Under the pieces are notes generated by a model. It saw only the letters and a list, made by a program, of their open reading frames with translations, searched no databases and was not told the DNA's origin. Shown in pieces: positions 12,559-23,511 of a stretch of 44,834 bases of DNA; within the stretch, counting starts at the first letter, position 1, and every line of letters begins with the position of its first letter. The position numbers and the translations under genes were made by a program. The DNA is from Thiohalocapsa sp. Its GTDB lineage: Bacteria > Pseudomonadota > Gammaproteobacteria > Chromatiales > Chromatiaceae. The stretch spans positions 1-44,834 of the forward strand of contig JANQFX010000064.1 in assembly GCA_028277725.1 (NCBI GenBank). The letters are read 5' to 3'.

Positions 12559-13484
12559 CGGAAGTCCCCCACCCGGCGCACCTCGGGAATCAGTCGGATG
12601 CCATGGCAACGCTCGACCTCCGCACGCACGTGGTCGATGAGTCGCGCAATGTCGCGGGCCGTCGCGTCGCCGGTGTTGATGATGAAATTCGCGTGCTTCG
12701 GCGAGACCTCCGCACCGCCGAAGCGCAGCCCCTTGAGACCGCAAGCCTCGATCAGCCGCGCGGCGTGGTCCCCCGGCGGGTTGCGGAATACCGAACCGCA
12801 GCTGGGCAAGCCGGTGGGCTGGGTCGCCGCACGCCGCTCCAGCAGGGCCTTGATGCGCGCCTGGGTGGCCTCGGTGTCGCCGCGCTCCAGCGTCAACTCG
12901 GCCTCCAGGAACCACTCCCCATCCGGGATGACGACGTGCCGATACGCCACCTCGAAGTCCGCCGGCGGGCGCTCGCGCACGACGCCCTGCCGGTCGCCGG
13001 TGCGCACCAGCGCCACGTGCGGCCAGGTCTCGCCGCCCCAGGCGCCGGCATTCATAGCCAACGCACCGCCGACGGTGCCGGGGATGCCGGCCAGGAACTC
13101 GATGCCGATCAACCCCTGCCGGGCCGCGAAGCGTGCCGCCTTGGCGCAGGACACGCCGGCCTCCAACCGCAACCGGCCCGGTGCCAGCAGCTCCATCCCG
13201 GTCAGGCAACCCTGGGTCTCGATGACGGTGCCGGGCCAGCCGGAGTCGTCGATGAGGAGATTGCTGCCCAGGCCGATCCACAGCAGCGGCTCGTCCTCGT
13301 CCAGCCCGCACAGAAAGGCGATCAGGTCGTCGCGATCCGCCGGCCGGTAGAGCCGCGCGGCCGGGCCACCCACCCGCCAGGTGGTATGCCTCGCGAGCGG
13401 TTCGTCCAGGCGCAGCTCGCCGCGCGGCGAAGGCCCGGTGGCGGCGGGATTCAGCTGCTCAGTTCGCATCCTGTCCGCCATCAT
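12555..13484 (-). CDS. murB: UDP-N-acetylenolpyruvoylglucosamine reductase
   Basis: MurB is the FAD enzyme that reduces the enolpyruvyl group to give UDP-MurNAc. The 309-residue protein is of the shorter type that carries [31 protein letters not shown] sequence in the C-terminal domain. The FAD-binding part includes [25 protein letters not shown] and [16 protein letters not shown] with NAGAWGGE. The start could be 13484 (MMADR) or 13469 (MRTEQ); both lie within the last bases of murC. MurC and MurB are separate proteins here, not fused. Confidence 0.95.
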   Translation of the reverse strand: MMADRMRTEQLNPAATGPSPRGELRLDEPLARHTTWRVGGPAARLYRPADRDDLIAFLCGLDEDEPLLWIGLGSNLLIDDSGWPGTVIETQGCLTGMELLAPGRLRLEAGVSCAKAARFAARQGLIGIEFLAGIPGTVGGALAMNAGAWGGETWPHVALVRTGDRQGVVRERPPADFEVAYRHVVIPDGEWFLEAELTLERGDTEATQARIKALLERRAATQPTGLPSCGSVFRNPPGDHAARLIEACGLKGLRFGGAEVSPKHANFIINTGDATARDIARLIDHVRAEVERCHGIRLIPEVRRVGDFR

Positions 13485-14898
13485 CGGTCAGTAGGTTGGA
13501 CAAGCGCGCGGCCAGACCACCGATGTCGCCGGCGCCCGAGATCAGCACCACGTCGCCATCCATCAGGGTCGCACCCAACAGTTCGGGGACCTCGGCCAGT
13601 TCGGGGGCGAACAGCGGATCGAGGCGCCCGCGGGTGCGAATGGCGCGCGCCAGGCTGCGCCCGTCGGCACCGGCAATCGGCTGCTCGCCGGCCGCGTAGA
13701 CCTCGCACAGCACCAGGAGGTCCGGCTCGGACAGCACCTGAGCGAAGTCGTCGAAGTGCTCCTGGGTGCGGCTATAGCGGTGGGGCTGGAACACCACCAC
13801 CAGGCGACGCCCGGGCCAGCTGCCGCGCGCCGCGGCCATGGTGGCGGCGACCTCGGTCGGGTGATGGCCGTAGTCGTCGATGAGCGTGATGTCCCGCTCG
13901 CCACGGATGCAGCAATGCGTCACCACGAAGCGCCGTCCGACGCCCTCGAAGGCCGCTAACGCACGGTGAATGGCATCGCCGGCGACGCCCAGCTCATGGC
14001 CCACGGCAATGGCGGCGAGCGCATTGAGCATATTGTGGCGGCCCGGCAGATTCAGTTCGACGGGCAGTAACTCCCCTTCAGGCAGGTGCACGTCGAAGTG
14101 CATTCGCGTGCCCTCCTGGCGGACGTGCTCGGCGCGTACGTCCGCGCCCGCTCGGGTGCCATAGGTCGTCATCGGCCGCGAGATCATCGGTACCAACGAG
14201 GCGACCTCGTCGTCGTCCACGCAGAGTACCGCCAGTCCGTAGAAGGGCAGGTGGTGCAGGAACTCGAGGAAGGTGTTGCGCAGGCGGTTGAAGTCGCCGC
14301 CATAGGTTTGCATGTGGTCGGCGTCGATGTTCGTGACCACGGCCATCATCGGCTGCAGGAACAGGAACGATGCGTCGCTCTCGTCCGCCTCGGCCACAAG
14401 ATACTTGCTGCTGCCGAGGCGGGCGTTGGCGCCGGCGCTGTTGAGCAGACCGCCGATGACGAAGGTCGGGTCCAGCCCGCCCTCGGCCAGCACGCTGGCG
14501 ATCAGGCTCGTGGTGGTCGTCTTGCCGTGTGTCCCCGCCACCGCGACGCCGTAGTGGAAGCGCATCAGCTCGGCGAGCATCTCGGCGCGCCGCACAACCG
14601 GAATGCGCGCATCGTGGGCGCCGGCCACCTCCGGATTGGCGGGATCGATGGCAGTGGAGACCACCACGGCATCGACGTCCTCGATGTGTCGAGCGTCGTG
14701 GCCGACAAAGACATCCACACCGCGCTCACGCAGGCGCTCGGTCGCCGCGCTCTCGCGCCGGTCCGAGCCCTGCACGTCGTAGCCCAGGTTTGCCATCAAT
14801 TCCGCGATGCCGCTCATGCCAGCGCCGCCGACGCCGACGAAATGCAGCCGCCGAATGCGACCCATATAGCTCGCGCTGTGGACGCGGTGCGGGCTCAT
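13459..14898 (-). CDS. murC: UDP-N-acetylmuramate--L-alanine ligase
   Basis: MurC adds the first stem residue, L-Ala, to UDP-MurNAc. The 479-residue Mur ligase has the N-terminal nucleotide-sugar motif [17 protein letters not shown], the P-loop [16 protein letters not shown], the [10 protein letters not shown] metal site, the [12 protein letters not shown] segment, and the C-terminal [14 protein letters not shown] and FQPHRYSRT. All of these are canonical. The ATG overlaps the murG stop as ATGA. Confidence 0.97.
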   Translation of the reverse strand: MSPHRVHSASYMGRIRRLHFVGVGGAGMSGIAELMANLGYDVQGSDRRESAATERLRERGVDVFVGHDARHIEDVDAVVVSTAIDPANPEVAGAHDARIPVVRRAEMLAELMRFHYGVAVAGTHGKTTTTSLIASVLAEGGLDPTFVIGGLLNSAGANARLGSSKYLVAEADESDASFLFLQPMMAVVTNIDADHMQTYGGDFNRLRNTFLEFLHHLPFYGLAVLCVDDDEVASLVPMISRPMTTYGTRAGADVRAEHVRQEGTRMHFDVHLPEGELLPVELNLPGRHNMLNALAAIAVGHELGVAGDAIHRALAAFEGVGRRFVVTHCCIRGERDITLIDDYGHHPTEVAATMAAARGSWPGRRLVVVFQPHRYSRTQEHFDDFAQVLSEPDLLVLCEVYAAGEQPIAGADGRSLARAIRTRGRLDPLFAPELAEVPELLGATLMDGDVVLISGAGDIGGLAARLSNLLTDDGGQDAN

Positions 14899-15980
14899 GC
14901 GTGGGCCTCCGCAAGGGCAAGGCAGGCTTCGGCGATCCGCTCGGCGGCATCCACCTGGGCCTTGGCGCGGCCGGCCTCTGCCATCCGCAAGCGCTTGGCC
15001 GGGTCTAACAACAGGGCCTCGAGTTCCTGCGCTAGCCCCGCCGGCGTCAGGTCCTTCTGGATGATCATCCGTGCGGCGCCGGCGTCGGTGAGCCAGCGGG
15101 CATTGCCGACCTGATGGTCATCCACCGCGAACGGGAAGGGTACAAAGATGGCGGGCAGGCCGGCGGCGGCGAGTTCCGTGACGGTCAGTGCGCCGGAGCG
15201 GCAGACCGCCAGATCGGCCCAGGCGTAGGCCTCGGCCATGTCGGCGATGAAGGGCGTTACCTCCGCCTGCACCCCGGCGGCCGCATAGGCGGCGTCGGCG
15301 ACGGCGAGGGTCTTCTCGCCGGCCTGATGCCGGACCTGGGGGCGCAGCGCTTCGGGCAGCAACGCGAGCGACTGGGGCAGGGTCTCGTTCAGCGCCTTGG
15401 CGCCGAGGGAACCGCCGACCACCAACAGGCGCGCCCGGCCCTCGCGGACCCGCAGGCGCTCCGCCGGTTCCGGCAGCGCGGTAATTGCCGCGCGCACCGG
15501 GTTGCCGCTGGTGATGGCCTGACGTGCCGCTGGAAAGCTGCCCGGAAAGGCCTCGAAGACCCGGTCCGCGATCCGCGCCAACCACTGGTTGGTCATGCCG
15601 GGAACGCTGTTCTGCTCCTGGATGACCAGCGGCCGGCGGTGCAACTTGGCGGCGAGCCCACCGGGACCGGAGGCGAAGCCACCCATGCCGAGTACGGCCC
15701 CGGGACGGCGTCGGCGGAAGATCGCGGCGGCCTCGCGGACCGCGACGACCAGCTTCCAAGGGGCCGTCAGGAGCTGCCTGGCGCCCTTGCCACGGACGCC
15801 CTCGATGCTCACCCACTCCATATCAAAGCCATGCTCGGGCACGAGGCGCGCCTCCATGCCGGCTCGGGTGCCGACCCAGAAGACCTCTGCGCCACGGCCT
15901 CGCAGCACCTCGGCTACCGCGAGGGCCGGGAACACGTGCCCGCCGGTACCGCCGGCCATCACCGCGATGCTCGTCGCCAT
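14895..15980 (-). CDS. murG: Lipid II synthase MurG (GlcNAc transferase)
   Basis: MurG transfers GlcNAc from UDP-GlcNAc to lipid I on the inner face of the cytoplasmic membrane. The 361-residue GT28 glycosyltransferase shows the two glycine-rich loops [16 protein letters not shown] and [14 protein letters not shown], plus [26 protein letters not shown] and [17 protein letters not shown]. The start lies within the end of ftsW (22-base overlap). Confidence 0.97.
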   Translation of the reverse strand: MATSIAVMAGGTGGHVFPALAVAEVLRGRGAEVFWVGTRAGMEARLVPEHGFDMEWVSIEGVRGKGARQLLTAPWKLVVAVREAAAIFRRRRPGAVLGMGGFASGPGGLAAKLHRRPLVIQEQNSVPGMTNQWLARIADRVFEAFPGSFPAARQAITSGNPVRAAITALPEPAERLRVREGRARLLVVGGSLGAKALNETLPQSLALLPEALRPQVRHQAGEKTLAVADAAYAAAGVQAEVTPFIADMAEAYAWADLAVCRSGALTVTELAAAGLPAIFVPFPFAVDDHQVGNARWLTDAGAARMIIQKDLTPAGLAQELEALLLDPAKRLRMAEAGRAKAQVDAAERIAEACLALAEAHA

Positions 15981-17272
15981 GAGGCCCCCCTTTCGCCCTT
16001 GGTCCGCTCGCGCAGCGGGCGCTGCGGCGGCAACGGACGCTCCCGATGCAATCCACCCTCGGGGATGGACTCGACGGCACTGCGGCGCAGCTCGAAGTCG
16101 ATGCGCAACAACACCGCTGTGGCCATCACGGCGACGATGAGCGCGTTGCTGCCGTAACTCATATAGGGCAAGGGCAAGCCCTTGGTGGGCAACAGGCCCG
16201 TGTTCACGCCGACGTTGATGAACGCCTGCAGCCCAATGAGTAGGCCGAATCCGTGTGCCACGTAAGCCGAGAACATCTTGTTCCGCCGATGGGCGACGGC
16301 GCCGATGGCGAGGGCGCGCCAGGTGATGAAGCCGAACAGCCCGATCACGAACAACACACCGACCAGGCCGAACTCCTCCCCGAGCACCGCGAGCAGGAAG
16401 TCGGTATGCGCCTCCGGCAGATAGAGCTGTTTCTGGATGCCGTTACCGAGACCGACACCGAACCATTCACCGCGACCGAGGGCAATCAGCGACTGAGACA
16501 GTTGGTAGCCGGTATTGAAGGGGTCGGCGAAAGGGTCGCGGAAGGACGTCAAGCGCTGCATGCGGTAGGGCTCGACGATGATCAGAGCCGCCAGGGCCGC
16601 GGCGACGCCGACGAATAGCCCAATGAAGCTGAACACGCTGACCCCGCCGAGGAACAGCAGCCCCATGACCGTCGCCAGCACCACGGCCGTGGTGCCGAAG
16701 TCCGGCTGGGCCATGATCAACGCGCAGGCGATACCGACGAACAGCAACGGGCGCATGAAGCCGAGCGTGGTCGACTGCACATCCAACTGATTGCGGACGA
16801 GGTAACCGCTGACGTAGATCAAGGAAATGAACTTCAGCAGCTCCGAGGGCTGCAGGTTCATCACGCCCAGGGGAATCCAGCGCGTCGCGCCATTGACCGT
16901 CCGCCCGACACCGGGGATCAGCAGCAGCAGCAGCAGTCCGATGCCCACGAGCATCAGCATCGGACCGATGCGCTGCCAGACCTCCAGCGGCACCGCGAAA
17001 CAGACCACCCCGCAGGCGAGCGCCAGACCCAGCGCGAAGCCGTGGCGCAGCACGAAGAAGAAGGGGTCTTCGTAGTTGCGGTCCGCCATGGGCATGGACG
17101 CCGAGGTCACCATCAGGAAGCCGATACACAGCAACGCGAGCACGGCGAGCAGCAGCGGCAGATCGATGACGGCCGGGACACGCCCCGAACGTCGGCGGCG
17201 CGGCGCGGCCCTGGAACCGGCGGCTGCGCCGGTGCGCGACTCGAGTTCGTCGTGGAGAACAGCAGAGGTCAT
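15959..17272 (-). CDS. ftsW: Peptidoglycan glycosyltransferase FtsW
   Basis: FtsW is the SEDS-family septal glycan polymerase that works with FtsI. The 437-residue membrane protein has about ten transmembrane segments after a basic cytoplasmic start (RRRRSGRVP). Family motifs include GATRWIPLGVMNLQPSELLK, MAQPDFGTT, NTGYQLSQSLIALGRGEWFG, the catalytic-loop region LPEAHTDFLLAVLGEEFG and LPTKGLPLPYMSYGSN. The ATG at 17272 overlaps the murD stop as ATGA, so I prefer it to the ATG nine bases upstream. Confidence 0.97.
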   Translation of the reverse strand: MTSAVLHDELESRTGAAAGSRAAPRRRRSGRVPAVIDLPLLLAVLALLCIGFLMVTSASMPMADRNYEDPFFFVLRHGFALGLALACGVVCFAVPLEVWQRIGPMLMLVGIGLLLLLLIPGVGRTVNGATRWIPLGVMNLQPSELLKFISLIYVSGYLVRNQLDVQSTTLGFMRPLLFVGIACALIMAQPDFGTTAVVLATVMGLLFLGGVSVFSFIGLFVGVAAALAALIIVEPYRMQRLTSFRDPFADPFNTGYQLSQSLIALGRGEWFGVGLGNGIQKQLYLPEAHTDFLLAVLGEEFGLVGVLFVIGLFGFITWRALAIGAVAHRRNKMFSAYVAHGFGLLIGLQAFINVGVNTGLLPTKGLPLPYMSYGSNALIVAVMATAVLLRIDFELRRSAVESIPEGGLHRERPLPPQRPLRERTKGERGASWRRASR

Positions 17273-18642
17273 GGCACCCACCTCGCCACCGCCTCCGCGA
17301 AGGCGCGCCCGCGGTGCCGGTAGTCGTCGAACATATCGAAGCTCGCGCAGGCCGGGGAAAGCAGGACGCAGTCGCCAGGCTCTGCGAGCGCTGCGGCCTG
17401 GCGCACCGCATCGTCCAGGTCCCGGGCACGATGCAGAGGCACGGTGTCGGCCAGCGCGGCGGCGATGTCGTCCGCGTCGCGACCGATGAGCACCACCGCC
17501 CGGGCGCTCTGGCGCACGGCCTCACGCAGGGGCGAGAAGTCGGCGTCCTTGCAGTCGCCACCGGCGATGAGGACCGCCTTGCTACGCGCCGGGTCCGGTA
17601 CCAGGCCCGCAAGGGCAGCGACCGTCGCGCCTGGATTGGTGCCCTTGGAGTCGTTGATCCAGCGGATGTCGTTATGGTCGGCCACCAACTCGCTACGATG
17701 CGAGAGCCCTCGGAAGCGCCGCAGCACGTCCAGCATCGGCCCCCGCGGCAGGCCGCAGCGCTCGCCAAGGGCCATCGCAGCCAGGGCGTTGGCGAGGTTG
17801 TGGGTGCCGGGCAGCACGAGGTCGTTCACCGCCAGCACCCGCTCCGCGCCACGGCATATCCAGTCTGCGCCGACGTGTTCGCAAACACCCCAGTCGGTGT
17901 CCTGAGTCGGCGCGCCTAGGGTGAAGCCGGTCTGCTCCTCCACACCGTCGGCCAACGCCAGCGCGGCGGCGTCGTCCCGATTCACGACCGCGGCCTCGGC
18001 GTGGGCGAAGATGCGTCGCTTGGCGGCCCCATAGGCCAGCATGTCACCGTGCCGGTCGAGGTGGTCGGGCGACAGGTTGAGCACCGTCGCGGCCACCAGC
18101 GGCAGGGAATGAGTGGTCTCGAGCTGGAAGCTGGACAGCTCGACGACATACAGCTCGACATCGTCTGCGAGGAGGTTGAGTGCCGGCTCACCCAGGTTGC
18201 CGCCGACGGCGGTGCGCTTACCCGCGTTCCGAGCCATCTGGCCGAGCAGCGTGGTCACGGTGCTCTTGCCGTTGGTGCCGGTGATGCCGACCACCGGCGC
18301 GGCGACGGCCTGGGCGAAGAGCTCGACGTCGCCGACCACCGGCTTACCCGCCGCGATGCAACGCGCCACGGCCGGCGTCGACAGGGGCAGGCCAGGACCG
18401 ACGATGACCACCTCGGCGGCATCGAAGGCAGCGTCGTCGAGGCCACCGAGCATCAGCGCCACGTTCGGCAACTCCTCACGGAGTTCGTCCAGGGCCGGCG
18501 GCGCCTCGCGGCTGTCCGTCACCGCAACGGTGGCGCCGTGGTGCTGCAGGTGACGGGCGCAGGACAGGCCGGTCGGGCCGAGTCCGACCACCAGCACCTT
18601 GCGCCCGGCGAGGGCCGCGGGTTGTAGATCGGCAGGGCTCAT
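17269..18642 (-). CDS. murD: UDP-N-acetylmuramoylalanine--D-glutamate ligase
   Basis: MurD adds D-Glu as the second stem residue. The 457-residue Mur ligase shows [18 protein letters not shown] at the N-terminus, a canonical P-loop [52 protein letters not shown] and [17 protein letters not shown]. The ATG at 18642 overlaps the mraY stop as ATGA. The open frame continues upstream through mraY in another frame and is not coding there. The fully canonical motifs of MurD and MurC contrast with the altered ones in MurE. Confidence 0.97.
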   Translation of the reverse strand: MSPADLQPAALAGRKVLVVGLGPTGLSCARHLQHHGATVAVTDSREAPPALDELREELPNVALMLGGLDDAAFDAAEVVIVGPGLPLSTPAVARCIAAGKPVVGDVELFAQAVAAPVVGITGTNGKSTVTTLLGQMARNAGKRTAVGGNLGEPALNLLADDVELYVVELSSFQLETTHSLPLVAATVLNLSPDHLDRHGDMLAYGAAKRRIFAHAEAAVVNRDDAAALALADGVEEQTGFTLGAPTQDTDWGVCEHVGADWICRGAERVLAVNDLVLPGTHNLANALAAMALGERCGLPRGPMLDVLRRFRGLSHRSELVADHNDIRWINDSKGTNPGATVAALAGLVPDPARSKAVLIAGGDCKDADFSPLREAVRQSARAVVLIGRDADDIAAALADTVPLHRARDLDDAVRQAAALAEPGDCVLLSPACASFDMFDDYRHRGRAFAEAVARWVP

Positions 18643-19721
18643 CGGATCTTGAGGCTCGCGAGGCCGATCAGGACGAGCACGACGGTGACGATCCAGAAGC
18701 GCACGATGACGCGCGGCTCCGGCCAGCCCTTGAGCTCGTAGTGGTGATGTAGCGGCGCCATGCGGAAGATGCGCTTGCCGGTGAGCTTGTAGGAGGTGAC
18801 CTGCAACATCACGGAAACGGTCTCGAGCACGAACACCCCGCCCATGATGAAGAGCACCAGTTCCTGCTTGGCGACCACGGCAACGGCGCCCAGGGCGGCC
18901 CCCAGGGCCAGCGCGCCGACGTCGCCCATGAATACCTGCGCCGGATAGGTATTGAACCAGAGGAAGCCGAGCCCGGCGCCGGCGATGGCGCCACAGAACA
19001 CCGCCACCTCGCCCACCTCCGCGACATAGGGAATGCGCAGGTAGGCGGCGATCTCGGTGTGCCCGGCGGCGTACACCATGATGCCGAGGCCGGCGGCCAC
19101 CATGGCCGTGGGCACCACCGCCAGGCCGTCGAGGCCGTCGGTCAGGTTCACGGCGTTGCTGGTGCCGACGATGACGAAGTAGGCGAACAGGACGAACAGC
19201 GGTCCGAGCTGGATGCTCACGTCCTTGAGATAGGGCACCAGCAGCGCCGTCTCCCCGGGCGTCGCGGCGCTGAAATAGAGATAGAAGGCTGCGGCGAAGC
19301 CGAGGATCGTCTGCCAGAAGTACTTCCAGCGCCCGGCGAGCCCCTTGGGGTCGCGCATGACGAGTTTCTTGTAGTCGTCGACGAAGCCGATGATGCCGAA
19401 GCCCATGGTCGTCAGCAGCACCACCCAGACGAAGCGATTGCCCAGATCCGCCCATAGCAGCGTGCTGACGCCGATGGCCACCAGCATCAGGGTGCCGCCC
19501 ATGGTCGGCGTACCGGCCTTGGAGAAGTGGCTCTCCGGCCCGTCCTGCCGCACCACCTGGCCGACCTTGTAGCTGCTGAGCCAACGGATCATCGGCCGCC
19601 CGACCAGCAGCGAGATGCCGAGCGCGGTCAGCACGCCCAGGATGGTTCGCAGGGTCAGGTAGCGGAAGACGGTGAATCCGCTGTCGTACTGGCTGAGCCA
19701 GTCGGTGAGCCAAAGCAACAT
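18639..19721 (-). CDS. mraY: Phospho-MurNAc-pentapeptide transferase
   Basis: MraY makes lipid I by moving phospho-MurNAc-pentapeptide to undecaprenyl phosphate. Its substrate is the product of MurF. The protein has 360 residues, the same as E. coli MraY, and about ten membrane segments. Visible motifs are [16 protein letters not shown], the DDY metal/carrier site ([11 protein letters not shown]), [13 protein letters not shown] and [18 protein letters not shown]. The ATG at 19721 overlaps, as TGATG, the stop codon of a 35-codon ORF rather than that of murF. Confidence 0.97.
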   Translation of the reverse strand: MLLWLTDWLSQYDSGFTVFRYLTLRTILGVLTALGISLLVGRPMIRWLSSYKVGQVVRQDGPESHFSKAGTPTMGGTLMLVAIGVSTLLWADLGNRFVWVVLLTTMGFGIIGFVDDYKKLVMRDPKGLAGRWKYFWQTILGFAAAFYLYFSAATPGETALLVPYLKDVSIQLGPLFVLFAYFVIVGTSNAVNLTDGLDGLAVVPTAMVAAGLGIMVYAAGHTEIAAYLRIPYVAEVGEVAVFCGAIAGAGLGFLWFNTYPAQVFMGDVGALALGAALGAVAVVAKQELVLFIMGGVFVLETVSVMLQVTSYKLTGKRIFRMAPLHHHYELKGWPEPRVIVRFWIVTVVLVLIGLASLKIR

Positions 19722-19828
19722 CAGCGGTTCTCCGTCGCGCCCCGGCGTGCGGCTACTCGGGGCGGCAGCGCGCGGCGGTCGTCTTGTCGTCGTGGTTCGC
19801 GGTACGAGGTCGGCGGGATGCGGGTCAT
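19721..19828 (-). CDS. 35-residue Arg-rich ORF in the place of murF
   Basis: A small ORF fills the whole gap between murE and mraY, where murF normally lies. Its ATG (19828) overlaps the murE stop as ATGA and its TGA overlaps the mraY ATG as TGATG, so all three could be translationally coupled. The product would be very basic (10 Arg in 35 residues, including [17 protein letters not shown]). I see no resemblance to either end of MurF, nor any signal peptide or membrane segment. It may be a real small protein, a coupling leader that keeps mraY translated, or scar sequence left by loss of murF. Confidence 0.4.
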   Translation of the reverse strand: MTRIPPTSYREPRRQDDRRALPPRVAARRGATENR

Positions 19829-21405
19829 GCACGCCCCTCCCATTCGCCGAGGGCCTGCACCACCTGCGCCCGGTCGCTGAACCGAACCCTAAGCTCGCCC
19901 ATGTCCTGAATGGTCTCGTCGCCCTTGCCGGCCACCAGCACGGCATCGTCACGACCGGCCCTGGCCAACGCGGCGCGAATCGCGAGCGCCCGCTGGCGCT
20001 CGACGATGGCGTCGTCGGGGCGCGCCAAGCCGGCGAGGATCTGCTCCACGATCTGCTCGCCGTGCTCACGCCGCGGGTTGTCGTCGGTGAGGATGAGGAC
20101 GTCGGCGAGTCGCTCTGCGATCTCCCCCATCAGCGGCCGCTTGCCGGCGTCGCGACCGCCACCGCAGCCGAACACGACCAGCAGTTGGCCTCGGCAATGG
20201 CTGCGAACCTCCGCGAGGGCCTGCTCCAGCGCATCCGGGGCGTGGGCGTGGTCGACAACCACCAACGGCCGATCACCGCCGCCGAAGCGCTCCATGCGAC
20301 CTGGCAGGCCACGCACCGAGCGCAGGCGAGCCAGCGCATCCTGGAGCGTCTCGCCACGGCTCAGCAGCAGCGCCAGCACCGCGAGCAGATTCCTCGCCTG
20401 CGCCCGCCCGATGAGGCCGGCAGCGAGGAGGCCGGACTCGGAGCCGCCGTCCGCCATCTTCGTCTCGACTTCCAGTTCCAGGCCGTCGGAACAGGCTCGC
20501 ACGTGGCGCCCCCAAACGCGCAGGTCGCAATCGCGCTCCGGCGACACCTCGCCGAGGCCGTAGAGGGCCAGCCGGACGTCATCGGCCAGCACCGCCGCCA
20601 TGCTCTCGCTTACCGGGTCGTCGTCGTTGAGGACGGCCCAACGCAGCCCTGGCAGGCGAAACAGGCGACGCTTCGCTGCCGCGTAGGCGGCCATGTCGCC
20701 GTGGTAGTCGAGGTGATCCCTGCTCAGGTTGGTGAACAGCGCATGGCTTGGACGCACCGCCCCGACACGGCGCTGATCCAGCGCGTGCGACGACGCCTCC
20801 AGCGCAATGGCATCGGCGCCGGCCTCCGCGAGCCGCGCCAACTCCGCTTGAAAGCCCACCGGGTCGGTCACCGCCGACGACATGGGCACGGAACCATCGA
20901 CGAAGCCATTGCCGAGGGAGCCGATCACGCCACACCGAAGTCCGCGCAGGCCACCGTCAGCGGCCAGGGCCTGTGCACAGTAGTGCGAGACGCAGGTCTT
21001 GCCCGCGGTGCCCGTGACGGCGAAGATCTCGAGGCCCGCTTCCGGGTGCCCAAAGAATCGCGCCGCAATCTCTGCGGCGCGTTTTCCGAGGTTTGCGACC
21101 GGGATCACCGGCACCGCGAACTCCCCGGCAAGCCGGCCGAGCTCGGCTTCGCCCCAGTCGGCATCGGGCTCGGCCGCAATGGCCGAGGCGCCACGCTCAA
21201 GCGCCTCTTCCACGTGCACCAGCCCATGCGACGCCAGGCCGCGACAGGCGAGAAAGAGGTCCCCCGGGCGGGTGCGTCGGCTATCGATCGTGAGCCCCTG
21301 AACGCGCACGCCGGAATCGAAGGGCAGCACCGCGAAGCCCGCCAGCAACTCGGCCAGGGCCCAGTTGGGCGCGCCGGCAGCACGCATGGTCGCTGGCGCG
21401 CTCAT
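19825..21405 (-). CDS. murE: MurE-type UDP-MurNAc-tripeptide synthetase, divergent
   Basis: MurE adds meso-diaminopimelate as the third stem residue. The 526-residue protein is slightly longer than E. coli MurE (495) and has all three Mur-ligase domains: [13 protein letters not shown], the P-loop region, [25 protein letters not shown] and the DAP-recognition motif DNPR (residues 442-445). Several positions that are nearly fixed in the family differ: the P-loop reads TGTAGKT instead of TGTNGKT (131-137), HAHAPD stands for YAHTPD, GCGGGRD for GCGGDRD and GKGDE for GKGHE. The Gly and Glu of the last motif that contact DAP are kept. It overlaps ftsI by ATGA. Likely still MurE, but activity should not be assumed. 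Confidence 0.88.
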   Translation of the reverse strand: MSAPATMRAAGAPNWALAELLAGFAVLPFDSGVRVQGLTIDSRRTRPGDLFLACRGLASHGLVHVEEALERGASAIAAEPDADWGEAELGRLAGEFAVPVIPVANLGKRAAEIAARFFGHPEAGLEIFAVTGTAGKTCVSHYCAQALAADGGLRGLRCGVIGSLGNGFVDGSVPMSSAVTDPVGFQAELARLAEAGADAIALEASSHALDQRRVGAVRPSHALFTNLSRDHLDYHGDMAAYAAAKRRLFRLPGLRWAVLNDDDPVSESMAAVLADDVRLALYGLGEVSPERDCDLRVWGRHVRACSDGLELEVETKMADGGSESGLLAAGLIGRAQARNLLAVLALLLSRGETLQDALARLRSVRGLPGRMERFGGGDRPLVVVDHAHAPDALEQALAEVRSHCRGQLLVVFGCGGGRDAGKRPLMGEIAERLADVLILTDDNPRREHGEQIVEQILAGLARPDDAIVERQRALAIRAALARAGRDDAVLVAGKGDETIQDMGELRVRFSDRAQVVQALGEWEGRA

Positions 21406-23192
21406 CGTTCCCTCTCCTCTTTGAGGCCCGCGAGCAGGAACTCCGCCTTGGGGTCGTCCGGCCCGACGTTGTAGAGGCGCAGGGCCGCCTGCATGACCTT
21501 GGCGAAGGTGGGCGCGGCGACAATGCCGCCGTAGTAGGACTCGCCGCGGGGCTCGTCCACCATCACGACCATGGCGAAGCGCGGCTTGCTGATGGGCGCC
21601 ATGCCGGCGAAGACCGACTGGTACTTGCCAGGGGCATAGCCGTGTGCGGTCGCCTTCTTGGCCGTGCCGGTCTTGCCGCCGACGCGATAGCCCTCGATCT
21701 TGGCGCGTCGCGCGGTGCCCTTGTCGGAGACGACCGTTTCCATCATGGCCCGCACGACGCGTGCCGTATCCGCGGCGAACACCCGCTCCCCCTCCGGAAT
21801 CGCAGCGCGGCGCTTGAGCGTCACCGGAAGCTTGACCCCATCGTTGGCGATGGCGGCGTAGGCCTGTGCGAGCTGCAGCGAGGTCACGTTGAGGCCGTAG
21901 CCGAAGGCGAGGGTGGCATGCTCGAACCGCGACCAGCCCTCGTAGTGCGGCAGGAATCCGGTCCGCTCACCGGGGAACTCGACCCCCGTCAAGTGACCGA
22001 AGCCGAGGTCGCCGTAGGCCTGCCAGAGCATCGCTCGGTCCATTCGTTGCGCGATCTTGACCACGCCGACGTTGCTCGATTTGGTGATGACCCCGGTCGC
22101 GCTGAGCACGCCGTAGTTGCGGATATCCTTGACCCGATTGCGGCCGACCTTAAGCACCCCAGGGGCCGTGTTCACGGACGTGCGGGCACCGATGATTCCA
22201 GCTTCCAAGGCCGCGGCGACCACCAGCGGCTTCATGGTGGAACCGGGCTCGAACACATCGGTCAGGGCGCGGTTTCGCCGACTCTCGATGGGCTCGCTGC
22301 GCGCGGCATTGGGGTTGAAGGCCGGCTGGTTGACCATCGCCAGCACCTCGCCGGTGGTCACGTCCAGCAGCACCGCGGTACCGGACTTGGCGCGATGCTG
22401 GGTCACGGCACGCTTGAGCTCCCGATAGGCGAGGAACTGCAGGCGCCGATCGAGGCTCAAGGCCAGGTCTTCGCCATGGCTCGGAGGCTTGATCTGTTCC
22501 ACCTCCTCGACGACACGCCCGCGACCATCCTGGACGACCCTGCGCTTGCCGGGCTCGGCCCGCAGCCGATCCTCGAACACCAGCTCGACGCCCTCCTGGC
22601 CGATGTCATCGACGTTGGTGAAACCGACGACCTGACCGAACATCTCTCCGCCGGGGTAGAAACGGCGGTATTCACTATCGACGCCGATACCGGCGAGCTC
22701 CAGGTCATCGCTCACCTCGCGCACCTCCTCGGCGCAGTGCGGATCCACGCGCCGCTTGAGGTACATGAAGCGTTTGCCATGCTCTGCATACACACCCAGA
22801 CGTTGACGCAGGGAGTCGGCAGGCACCTCCAGAGCCTGGGCCAGTGCCGGCAGGGCATCGGCGCGCGCGGCCAACAACTGCGGGTCGGCCCAGATGGTCG
22901 ACATCGAGGTGCTGATGGCCAGCGGCTCGCCGTGGCGGTCGGTGACCATCCCGCGCCGGGCGGCGATCTCGCGCTCGCGCAGGAAACGCTTCTCGCCCTC
23001 GACACTCAGAAACTCGTGCTCGAGCACCTGGCGATGGAAGGCGGCCGCGACGACCGAGAGGAAGGCGGCAGTGAGCAACAGACCAAGCACTGCGCGTCGG
23101 GTCCTGAAGCTCGGCGGCCTGCGCTGCGCCAGCTCGGCCCGACGCAGGCGTGCCTTCATGCGCTCGCGACTGCGGCGGCGTTCAAAGAGCAT
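21402..23192 (-). CDS. ftsI: Septal peptidoglycan transpeptidase FtsI (PBP3)
   Basis: FtsI is the class B penicillin-binding protein that cross-links septal peptidoglycan with FtsW. The 596-residue protein has a basic cytoplasmic start, one membrane anchor (about 33-51, AVLGLLLTAAFLSVVAAAF), a PBP dimerisation domain beginning REIAARRGMVTDRHGEPLA, and a transpeptidase domain with all three motifs: STMK (Ser318), SSN (372-374) and KTGT (507-510). I place the start at 23192, overlapping ftsL by 11 bases; the open frame upstream lies inside ftsL. Confidence 0.96.
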   Translation of the reverse strand: MLFERRRSRERMKARLRRAELAQRRPPSFRTRRAVLGLLLTAAFLSVVAAAFHRQVLEHEFLSVEGEKRFLREREIAARRGMVTDRHGEPLAISTSMSTIWADPQLLAARADALPALAQALEVPADSLRQRLGVYAEHGKRFMYLKRRVDPHCAEEVREVSDDLELAGIGVDSEYRRFYPGGEMFGQVVGFTNVDDIGQEGVELVFEDRLRAEPGKRRVVQDGRGRVVEEVEQIKPPSHGEDLALSLDRRLQFLAYRELKRAVTQHRAKSGTAVLLDVTTGEVLAMVNQPAFNPNAARSEPIESRRNRALTDVFEPGSTMKPLVVAAALEAGIIGARTSVNTAPGVLKVGRNRVKDIRNYGVLSATGVITKSSNVGVVKIAQRMDRAMLWQAYGDLGFGHLTGVEFPGERTGFLPHYEGWSRFEHATLAFGYGLNVTSLQLAQAYAAIANDGVKLPVTLKRRAAIPEGERVFAADTARVVRAMMETVVSDKGTARRAKIEGYRVGGKTGTAKKATAHGYAPGKYQSVFAGMAPISKPRFAMVVMVDEPRGESYYGGIVAAPTFAKVMQAALRLYNVGPDDPKAEFLLAGLKEERER

Positions 23193-23511
23193 CAGAGCCC
23201 TCCCGCAGTTGCTCGATCTCGACGACTCGCACCTCGCCACCCGCAGGCATGATCATGTCAAGCTTGTTGCGGGCGTTGTCCTCGATGCGGATATGTGACG
23301 TCAGCGCGGCCTCCTGGATCTGCAATCGGCCCCACTCCACGTCCAGGGCATCGCGGTCGGAACGCGCCTGCTGCAGCTCCCCGAACTCGATGCGGGTCAG
23401 GTACTTCACGTACACCACGGAGACGCCGCTCGCGAGCACGGCGGTCGCGAGCAGCAGGGCGAGGACCAGCCCGGCAGGGCGGCCGGCGTTGTCAGGTTCG
23501 CGCCGGCTCAT
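23182..23511 (-). CDS. ftsL: Cell division protein FtsL
   Basis: FtsL is a small bitopic divisome protein that pairs with FtsB in the FtsQLB complex. The 109-residue product has a short cytoplasmic tail, one membrane segment (about 14-35, GLVLALLLATAVLASGVSVVY) and a periplasmic leucine-zipper-like coiled coil, with the NARNKLDMIMP segment typical of the family. It overlaps the rsmH stop by ATGA and precedes ftsI, which is the universal position. Confidence 0.93.
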   Translation of the reverse strand: MSRREPDNAGRPAGLVLALLLATAVLASGVSVVYVKYLTRIEFGELQQARSDRDALDVEWGRLQIQEAALTSHIRIEDNARNKLDMIMPAGGEVRVVEIEQLREGSDAL

